From Branchiostoma floridae (lineage: Eukaryota; Chordata; Leptocardii; Amphioxiformes; Branchiostomatidae): DNA of 62,000 nt. Every line of letters starts with the position of its first letter. Within the stretch, counting starts at the first letter, position 1. Position numbers and translations under genes: made by a program. The stretch spans positions 355,344-417,343 of the forward strand of contig NW_023365789.1 in assembly GCF_000003815.2 (NCBI RefSeq), read 5' to 3'. The notes below the pieces were generated by a model that was not told the DNA's origin, made no database searches, and worked only from the letters and a program-made list of their open reading frames with translations. Of this stretch, positions 1 to 10,600 are shown one piece after another.

Positions 1-130
1 TATTACGTTACTTTATCATTCATTGTTAATTCATACCATTAATTACTCGTTTATCCTTATTGTATCATTATTATTCTATGTATTACTTTACATTATTATT
101 ATATATCATAATCAATTTTGTTAAGTTTAA

Positions 131-256
131 AGGAGGAGGGCTAAGTATAAGCTTCACAAGCTTTTTTCCCTCCTCCTGCACCTGTTTTATCCATTGTTTT
201 CGTTTTGTGTTTTAATGTAATACTTGTGTGCGAATAAATAAACAACAACAACAACA
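131..256 (+). repeat. Retroposon 3' end: stem-loop and (AAC)n tail
   Basis: AGGAGGAGGG at 131-140 pairs with CCCTCCTCCT at 168-177, with a second AAGCTTCACAAGCTT hairpin inside. Downstream comes AATAAATAAACAACAACAACAAC to 256. This layout suits the 3' end of a LINE or SINE on the plus strand; no coding part is visible in the window. Confidence 0.4.
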
Positions 257-2340
257 TGCTTGACAGTTCGTCTGGCCTGCAGACATGCCAGGATATCGCC
301 AGAGGTCGCTTTCTACCACCACGGATAAAGTGCTAGTAAGTTGCATACAGAAAATGCAATGGATCCATGGATTCAGATACAATCCAAACGACTTCCGAGA
401 ACGTGAGATGTTTCTTCGGACTAATAAAATACTCAGGACAATAGTGTGCCCATTTGCGATCATGCAGCAAAGGACAAGGCAGGAAAATTCTGGCTTTCAC
501 GTTAGGATAGCAAATCATTGGGGGAGGGTGGCAGTAGCCAAAAGTTGGTAACGGATGAACAACCCTGATGTGTATCTAACTAAGATATACAAAGATATAC
601 AAAGCAACAGTAACCCATCCCCCTGCCCCCCATTGGTCTCATGTAAGAGCTATCATTGTTTTATCCAATCAAAATGAGAACACAGTACGAATTCCTCGCA
701 CAAGGAACTAAAATGTACTTTTGGTACAAAACCCAGGACTCTAGTACATGATAAGGCATGGTATGTGGTTAGTTTTAACAGTCAAATTCTATCCAAGAAT
801 TAAGTATAGAATTGTTTAGAACGCAATTATTATGTGACATACCTGTATATGCTTGGTTGTTGTTCGTCCTTTCTTAAGCAGCGTCCTGTGTCAGAATGCC
901 AACTGCCAGTAGGCGGGTTGTTTATCCAAAATACCTGCATAGTAGACAGAGTTACGGTGTGTGACTTCAAGGTCGTCAACCCCAGCAGGTACAAAGGATG
1001 TTTGTAATAGTATCATTTTCGTAACTTACCGTACATCGGACTACCTGTTCTATATTTAGTGCGAACAGAAAGGCAAAATTACCGCATCTTCAAATATGTT
1101 AGGAAAAATGGGACGCAGGTGAAGCGATTTTAGTGGGGAGACAGTAGATAAAATAGGGGTGTGTTGTTTTGGTCGGATTATCATGGCGGACAGACAACAA
1201 TCTCTCGGCTCTTTTTACCTTTGACCCAGGTAAGGCGGATCTGTAAATACTGAAAATTCCCCGATGCACATGACTGGCTGTTAACAGTCGGTACAACAAT
1301 AAATCGACACGTACGCTTAGCTTGTAAGTTTATCTGAGTTGGTAAAATAATTCTAAAGCAGAGTTAAACTGTAGTTACCAACACAAAAATTTTGAGTGTC
1401 AACTCCAGTCGTAAATTGGGCAACCCACTGATTCTCTGACGTCACGCCATTCAGACAGAGCACTTCTTACTTGTCAAAGAGACGTCCGATTATTACGTTA
1501 GAAATAACAGTCCAATTTTGTTTCAGGAGACCGGACAAACCAACGCTACTGTGATCAAGGAAGACTATAGAGTCAATAAGACATAAAACGCAGACCTTTT
1601 CTGGCTGCTATCGTGAAATTTTGACGTGTTCTTGGCGTTATTGTCGGCCGAGGCGATATTAACTGACAGTAGCAAGCGTCAGTTCTCCCTCACCACCCCT
1701 GCAGTACCGACGCTTCTCGTTAGGGTAACGAACTGCCAACACACTGCAGGTTGCGGGCAGAAGTCAACTTACTGTTGAGTACTCTGAACTGACCAATGTA
1801 CTTAATGGCTCGCTGTTGTTGTACGTTGTTCATCCGTCGTTGTTGATGGCGAACGCCTTGTGTTGCTTAAGATTGCAGGATGGTATTGGGTTATCTGGCT
1901 GCTCGACTGAAGAACTGCCCAAGGCAATGGAGGACAAGGAAGGATGGAGGAAGAGAGTCATGGCCATCCGTGCAACCAGCACGCCCGGATGATAATGATT
2001 GGGTTATTCAGTCTGATGCGAACAGCTCTGAACGTGACTTTATTCAGATCCACAATTAGCCTGACATTCCAGCTATTGTTCCTGGGTCTATACATGTAGC
2101 GCATTCTTACACCATATAACGGAAAGGTCAACGTAACAGAAAAAAACACATAAAATACGAAAGATACATATTACTAGAATACAGAATAAATAGGAATCAA
2201 CATTCATTCAATGGACTCATGCTCTCTTGCAGCTTCTGCTTTGGTCATGAAAGGTAGCACATTGGTTATACCAGGTAAATCGTGATAAGAAATGAAGACT
2301 CGTGGATCCTGCTAAGAAGGTTGGTTTCTAACATTCTTAT
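257..2340. other. Duplicated non-coding DNA at the left edge
   Basis: No gene recognised. The part 560-1400 is a paralogue of 53930-55330 (shared GTAAGAGCTATCATTG, the CGTCCTTTCTTAAGCAGCGT segment and the ACAGTAGATAAAATAGGGGT segment). The part 1680-2400 matches 16150-17240. It therefore resembles the junction between two array units, and suggests a further unit to the left of the window. Confidence 0.5.
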
Positions 2341-2546
2341 TAAGCAGCGTATGTAAAAGTGGCAAAGTCTGTAAGGTTCGCTTTCCGCAGCTTGTGCAAG
2401 ACAAAACTGGTGCGTTACACCTTGAGGTGGTTACTGTTTATGCCATACTATGTGTACCTGTTTAAAGTTTGCAGGATCAGATTCCATGGTAAAGGTTTGC
2501 ATACTTGGCCAGGAAACACAGTCACCAGGCGTCGTTTTCACCCAAT

Positions 2547-2552
2547 TTTATT
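2547..2552 (-). terminator. Conserved AATAAA in the 3' flank of copy A
   Basis: Minus-strand TGAAATAAAA. The same hexamer in the same sequence context occurs at 17361-17366 (B), 38061-38066 (C) and 57333-57338 (D). This could be the shared poly(A) signal after a long 3' UTR, or just part of the duplicated flank. Confidence 0.3.
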
Positions 2553-4319
2553 TCATTATACCACAAGATCAACAAACCAGCTTTAAGCACAATAGCGTGA
2601 AAACATTTACGCTACCGATGGTACATAATTGTATGTGCCATGGCACTATCTTATGAACATGGCACTATCTTATCAAAGCACTACAGTATTTATCATTGGT
2701 AATATGAAATCGGCTAAAACTGTTAACAGTTGTGTATGCATGTAGATTTTAACTCTTTTTATGCCGCACAATGTATGAGTACATGGGTTCGTATCTCTTG
2801 AATTGTTCAAATTTAAATATCACAGCTGCAGAATATTAACCACAAGCGATATTGATATAACACCATCCGTAGGACGTACATTGTAATGTTGTGGTTAGCT
2901 AACTCCTCTTATATGTTATTCTGTCCTTTTGGTCAATTTCTACTATTTTTCAGCGACCAATATAGTCTGGTAGAGACATAAAAACAATTGATCAACATGG
3001 GTAAGATACAAATGTAGCAGAAAGCTACAACTCAACTTTACGTTGCACCATGAAAGAGTGATGAACTGATGAATTGTTCAAAATGTAAATGAAGGAACTT
3101 GAGAACAGTCACCACAAGCAATTCTTAACTCCAACACCACATCATTAATCATAAGACGAAACAAAATATTAATCGAATACATGACTAGAAATGCAGTAAG
3201 TTATGTTTAACAAGAAACTGGCATTAGGCTCACTTATATAATGTAGCTGCTGTATTAAAGTATGGGAGACCTTTTGAAGGTAAAGTTTTTTTCAACACCA
3301 CAGAAATTTTGTCACTTATCTTCAAGGGAAAGTTCCCAAAACGTTCACAGGTAGAATATGTCAAAATAACTTCATTTCCTTAAAATGACTTACCAATAGT
3401 GAAGATAATCACGTGTTACCATTGTTATCCACCAAAGAAGAAACATGATCATGTCAAATGTGACATCGCAAACGGATAATTTTTCTGCTCCCTCGTGTTG
3501 GACTGTTTCTGTTTCAAGACCTTTATAGACGTTTATAGCTAGCTGTGTTTTTCAAATTCCCGTAACTTCTACAAGACCCCATTGGTGCATCAAAAATGTT
3601 TTAAGAATGAACATCGTCTACCCCAAATCACCATCTATATATGTAATGTATACGGGACTAACATCAATGACCTAATGGTATACTGAATATCAATATTTAA
3701 GTACTAATCAGTTATTCAATCCCAATGGTATTGACTGGAATGGTTTCTCAAAACATCGAACGTTAGATGGAAGCAAAATGTGACTAGCAAATCATAACTA
3801 ACTACAAATAATTTCATCACACTAGTCCTACCAATAAACCACTAAGCCTATTTTACAAACCACTATCATATGTCGAGGAAGATGCAAATAATGTTTCAGT
3901 AGTGACTTACTCATACATCAATGTCAAATTATCAACACAACGTTACACGTTCATATTGTGATTGATTACAGCCTATGAGCTCATGTCTAATCACGGGAAC
4001 AAAAAGGCCAAAAGGCAGGTCAAGTATTTAACAGCTATAAAGCTGAATTATCATCATTCCAAGTTGTTATATCGTGTTAAACTATTCGCAGATGAATTTG
4101 ACGTCTTTAGATGATTATATACCACAAAACTAGATCTCAATTATACCAAACTAGCATATATTAACTAATAAGTAGGCAATCATTATTTTATGGCTCTAAA
4201 TTAGACTCAATTGCAGTACCAGAGAAGTCGTCATGATACGTCAGTTGACAAGTTCCTGTGATTAGTTTTAAAACAACAGCTTGGTGATGGTTCTGATCAA
4301 ACATTAGGTAAACATCAAT

Positions 4320-4385
4320 TAAAGATCCCAACAATAGTAGTGAACAAATGAGCTCATCTGTTCACTAGTATTATTGGGATCTTTA
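4320..4385. repeat. 66-bp palindrome, copy A flank
   Basis: Nearly perfect palindrome without a loop, centred on GAGCTC at 4352/4353. Arms are 33 bp with about three mismatched pairs. The left arm is identical to that at 60545-60610. Confidence 0.85.
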
Positions 4386-4677
4386 CTTGACTTGATACAT
4401 TACAGTTAAACTGTCCTCCAACTCAAGAATTTGCACTCAGTCAGTCTTCGTCAGCTCTCTGACCCGATAGCTCTGGACTTCCGACAATCTTTAACTCGCG
4501 TCACGTGTCCAGAGCGATAGGGTCAGACAGCTGATGATTCTGTCGAAAATTACGATAAGAACATCTTGTCTTCTCCATAACCAGACTTTATGGCTTTACA
4601 TAATGCTCAATTACTGTTCCAGTAGCAGAGAGTCACCACGATTGACACGTTCTCGTACATGACAGTTGTCTGCATTG

Positions 4678-7600
4678 TTACTTCTTGCTAACTGCAGCCT
4701 GTAATAAAAATAAAAAAGAAATCTCAACTCCAAACAAATAATGCACAAAAGTGTGAGTCATGAAAAGGGACCTAAGTGTTAATGGTACAACGATTATCTT
4801 TCACACCGAATCCACCAGTAGTTTTGTAGATTCATTCGCTTTGTTGGCCACCTGTAAGGTTACTGTATTATTTCATGATGCATTACAGGAATCAACAGCG
4901 AGTCTATAAGTGTTTTTTAATTGAATTATCTCATCTTACTGTTTGTGCGTGTAATTGTAAGTTTCAAATCATTTTAGACAGCAAGGTACCTAAAAGTGCC
5001 AGGAAAATTGTAAAATTTATTATGAATATACAAAATTACCTTCATCTTTACCACAGTGCTGATGGCCTGTAGAATCTCCTGCTGACTAAATCTGTTGATC
5101 AGATGATGGAGCTTGTCAGCACAGTCTAAACGGGAAAGAGAAACATCTTACGGGGTTGTCTGTCAAAGAATAATGTTCATAGGTCCCAGTGTCTTTTTAT
5201 GAGGTCTGTTGCAAATACAGCTAAAGATTTAAACTGCTGACATATCAATATACACAATGGGCGAACAACTAGTTATAGCCAGTTGCATTGTTAAAAACGA
5301 TGATTAAATGGACAGTTGGTTACAATTTACTTCAAGCTTAGTTTTCCATAATGAAAGGGACGTTTTTTTTTTAAATTTTGTTTGCATAAAAGCTCAGAAT
5401 AGACCATTCAAACAAGGTACGACATGGAGCTATCCTCACCTTGGAATGATGGTCTGTTTTCCGGGTTCTGGCTCCAACATGTCTGCATCAGTTCGCTCAC
5501 TGACGTCACGTCCTCCCGGTCTGTGGGGATCAGGGTCAGGTCAGGTCGTTGACCCATGTTGACCAATACGGTGATCAAGGTCGAATTGGCAGCATCTGAT
5601 AATGTAAATAGATAAAAACCGTTAACAAAAAACATTCCAAAGAATACTAATGGATACTAATTTCATCCCAAAGGATACTAAGGATACTTATTTTATGTAT
5701 TCTGTATGTCCTATGTTGCAATTAGCCCTCGGACAAGAACTTGCAAATAAACTTTCAACTAATGTACCAAAGATACATGCTGTAACACCAAACAAAATCA
5801 TGAACTCAACTCACGTGCATACGGCTGCCTTCTAGTGACAATCTCCCACAGCAGCACACCAAAGCTGAAAACAAATGACATGTTCATCAAACATCCAGAT
5901 AAAAAAAAACAAGTAGGGGAGTGACTGTATGAAGACATTTGATTTAAAAAGTCACATCACAGTTGTGAAGCATTAAACGGTGCCTTTCCAGCACTAAAAT
6001 TTGCTGTTAATTGGTGAATATATCAGGTTTTGTTGACAAAATATTTGGTTACCTATAAATGACATTTTCCTGATTGAACGAGAAAAACTAGTATACTTGT
6101 TGCTCTTTTGGACGATGAAAAGCAAATAAACTTATTGCACTAATGGTTGATTAAGTACCTGTAGACATCAAACTTAGTGTTGGGAACGAGGTTGATGTCA
6201 GCAAAGAATTCCGGCGGCGCATGCGTGATTGTGCTACCTGTTGGACTTGTTCCGGTGACAACACGAGACTCGGCCTTCCACTTAGACAGGCCAAAGTCTG
6301 AAATCTAGCGAAGGGCATCAAGAACATGTCTTAGCATTCACGGTGAAGCAGTGCGTTTATTATAATGTTTATTGTAAGTTCTTGCCCAAGGGCGAATTGC
6401 AGGTACAAACAACATGTATAACAAGGAAAATACAAATACAAAGGTGCTAGGAACTACATTCTATGACTATTTTGTGCTACTGAAGTGTACTTTATACTGG
6501 TTTTGTTGGGTTTGACTTCTTCTTTTTAGGCAGTGGAAGACGAATTTACCCACTTCTTTTATAATGTGTGAGTTCTTTGATTTTAATAGTAAGATTGATT
6601 TCTCATTGTCAGGAATGGTTAGAAAGTAAGCGTGTATTTTGGATACACTCATAAATAGTTGGTTTCTTATATCATCATAAAAAGAACAATTAGAGGGGCA
6701 ATATGTACAAATCCTCTCAGACACAGGTAGCTTCATATGTAAGCCGTACCTTCACATGGAAGTCCCCATCCAGTAGCACGTTCTCTGCCTTCAGATCACA
6801 GTGGAGAATCTGTGGGTTCTGGCAGTGCAGGAAAGTCATCCCCAGGGAGATCTCGTACGCCATTCTCCACCTCAGGGCCCAGGGCACGTCCACATCCCGC
6901 AGCAGCCCGGCCAGAGAGCCGTTCTCCATGTAGGGCATCACGATGGCGAAGTTTGGGTCCAGACAGACCCCCAGCAGACTGATGACGTGGTCCGAATTGC
7001 TGGCCAGCTTCAGTTTCCTTGCTTCAGAATACAGCACTTCTTGCTCACTTCCAGGGTAAAAATCGTTGAGGGACTTGTTAATGTGGGGTTTATAAACAAA
7101 GGGACTCTCACAAGCTACTAAGCCGCCATATGTAAGCTATGTCGAAGCACGCAAACACGCCGTAGAACGTTTCGTGTCTGCCATCGGGCTGCAGATTGGC
7201 CCCCGTACGAGCCAGTACGGGCGATCGCGACGCACGTGCCTTGTACAGCCAATGCGAGTGAGTAAGGAAACCATACTTACGCAGCAAGTGTTTTAAGTAC
7301 TGAATGGTAACGTGGCAATTGCACAGACATCGGACGTACAACCCACTTATCACTTGCGCAACGAACGATGTACGCAACTGCTCACGGCACGGTTACACCT
7401 TGCAATTGCTTAACCGTGAGAGTGACGTGCGTTCAAACGTGCACCCTCCCTGCTCTTGCCATTCCTTCTCCACGTTTTCCAAAACAAGTACGGCGGGTTA
7501 TGCCCTTAGCTTAACAATTCCCATCACTGACATGGAGACAGGAGACAGAAGAAGCTGGAGTTCGTCCTTAGGTGTGACGTCACCCAGTCATCATGATGAT

Positions 7601-10600
7601 CAATGTTTACCCTTTTAAATCTTGCATGCCATTGCAACTTGGCATAATCATTTATATGGTCGCGCCAACACAAGAGAAGGAAGATCAACTATATAAAGAT
7701 GGTTATAACTCAGAAAAAAATATGAAACAGAACCTTCCTTCGATTTTGCGAGTCAGCAGCCGTTTGACTGCCACATGTTGTCTCCAGTCCAGATGCTGGG
7801 CCTTCTCTACGGCGGCGAACCCCCCACGGCCAAGAATGGGCTCTTCCGGAAAGTTGAGTCGTTCAAACTCGATGATAGGAAGCTTTCGGTCAACAGTCAC
7901 GCTAGGGTATCTATTTGAAAATATGGCGTATAGGAAATGTGACATTTGCAAGCCGTTGAGTAGAGACAGTGAAAAATGTAAAAATTATGGACCAAAGGAA
8001 GTCTTTGAACGACATTATGTTCCACCGTAGACAGTCCGCTTTTTCAAAGGGGAACCCGTTGAACAACTAATTGCAAATTGATTGACTACTGAAAAGTCTA
8101 CGGGACGGATATGTGTGAGGTGCAGGCCAGCCGAAGTGTTTTCATAAATAGGTAAAGAGATAAAAACGTGACGTATTCACATGAAAATGTGTTGGGTCAG
8201 CGGAAGAAAGAGAGTGGACATAGCAAAAACAACTGTTCGGGATATCTGAACGTTTTTTTATCATGTTCCTGCGAAAGTGGAAAATCTGTCAACTGATTTT
8301 CAAATATGTGATATTAGAATGCAAATTTAGTCCGCCTTGCGATCAGAAACATTGACTCAACGATTAGCTACAGCTTCTATGTGACAGACTACCGAAAAGT
8401 GTACAGGAGGGAATATGATGTACGTACTCACCTGCTCTGCATCTCACCCGGCAGCTGGCCTGCAACTGCTCCCGTCTCATCGCGTATACGAGTTGGGCTC
8501 TGATAGACAGAAATAGCTTCTTTATATTGACAGCAAGTTCTTTATTTTGACAGCAACTCTTTTTTTATTGACTCTTTTTTTTCTTTCCAAGGGATTTCAA
8601 TGAGAACAAACTAGCAACGTCTTCTTTCAATTTGTTAGTTTCGCCTTGAATACATTCGCTACAGTGCTGCCGGTAATGACAACGGGTAGTAGTTTTTCAT
8701 GTTTAGACAGAGAATATGAGACTACAATGTACAATACGATCGAGTACACAAAATAATCTGACCATTGCCGTCCTGGTGATCTGGTCTGCCAGCTGGTGCA
8801 GATCCAGGTCCCTCAGACACCGCTCCAGTACAGCCAGGCTGGCAGCAGGACCGGCTCGCTCTCTCCATCTTACCAGCGTCTCGTACATCGGCTCGTCTGG
8901 ACTTTCGGACTTAAGAGGGATTTTATGCCAGATAATGTGAACGATGGTACCGAAGAAGAGTGAGTAAGTTAGTGACTCAGTGAGTGAGTGAATCAGCGGG
9001 TCAGTGAGTGAGTGAGTAAGTGCCACTTTAGATAGATTGGCAAATTAGATAAATAGGCACGACAAGATATGACAATGATTCATATACTGAAGATATAGAT
9101 ACCTCAATGTCTTTAATCTCCTGTCTGTTGAAACCTAACTGCCGGGCAATGGGTTTCCACTGGTTCTGTCCGACTTTAAGAGACAGGCGGTTGAAGGCTT
9201 GGCAAAGTTCTTTATCTGTTGATATTAAAAGCCGGTTTTATGCAATGTGCGTCAATTGCTTAAAGTTTTACTACAGCTTTACAGCCCCATATTTCATTTC
9301 ATTGCAATTGTATTGAACACAATAGATCCTATGTTAAAGGCAACCTAAGCAATATTACAGCGTCAAAGTGGAAATATTCTGAATAGGGCAATCTGTATGA
9401 TATTGACATCTACTGCACGGTATTCTCACATTTACATCATCATTTCATACTTTGAGCGGTTAAAAAAGGCCCAGAGACAAGTTGCACTAGGATATTCCTT
9501 ATTATTGTACCCACCAAAAATAAAGATTTGATCTTGAATCCTTGTGCAAGTCGTTCCCGCGCCGTTTTTAACGGCTCAATTTATGAAATAATGATGTAAA
9601 TGTGCTAAAATAGTGCATTAGATGTCAATATTATACAGACAAACTTATTCAGAATATTTCCACTTTTAACAATGTAATATTGCTTAGGTTGCCTTTAAGT
9701 TTGCATTTCTTCACACATCCTACTTTCACGTTGGTAAACTTATTTTCAAACTGTGCATGGGAAGTGGTTTGCTCATCTACATTAGATCTGATTGCTCATA
9801 TACTCTGTCACGTTTGTAGCCATACCCATTGTCATAATAGATAAGATTACCTTGTGCTGTGTTGTCTCCAGTCAGTTTTAATTTGTTCGGAATAGGTTGT
9901 GTCACTCCCGTCTCTTCCGTCTGGGGCTGTACAGGTGCCGCACCTTTGGACATAATGAATGATAAATAAAACAACAAACATTTATACATGCTTTCCGCAT
10001 TTTTTTTCAATTATATAGAAAGCATTGATTTTCAGATATGTATCAATATGTCAATGTAATCCAATCACCTTTACTTGTGTCCATTCTCTCTACAGTCTTG
10101 TCCGTTTGTTGGCTGACTTGTTGCTCCATTCGGGCACTTTTCTCCCTTCTCTCCCGTAACTTCCTCTCCAGTTCGGTCTCTGCAGCGGGCTCCCCCATGA
10201 AGACACCTTTACGTGCTGCTGTTTAGATTGAGAAAAATTAATCTTTCTACTAAAATCCATCTTTCTTGGTTACATCATTACTAACTTACATCATCACTAA
10301 CGTCGTTGATGAACTGAAAAAAGACGACTTTAAGACAAGTCCGTTTTGACATTATGCCATTTACGAGTTTTGCTTCGTTTTTCCAGGAACAGACGCCATC
10401 ATTTACATTCAAACAGATGGCGAGGCGAGACTCAAAGACCCATTAGGAAAATGAATGAACATTTCACCCTGGACATTAAAGAGGGTAACATGTTTAGCTG
10501 TTAATTCGGTTGTTTTCATCTGTTCTGAGTATGACACCTGATTCGTGAGACACAACAAATCGATATCGCTTTAGGACAGTTCAGAACATTTATAGAACCT

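Larger units (their letters stand above)
2341..4677. other. 3' flank of copy A
   Basis: AT-rich with no convincing ORF. Parts match the 3' flanks of B (17200-18520) and D (57180-60900). It contains the conserved AATAAA (minus strand, 2547-2552) and the palindrome at 4320-4385. It may be 3' UTR in part, which is inference. Confidence 0.5.

Noticed and set aside
6703-7121. Plus-strand open frames opposite kinase exon 2 (also at 20967-21259 and 43579-43844)
   Set aside because: Shadows of the conserved kinase exon on the minus strand; their repetition in all copies follows from exon conservation.
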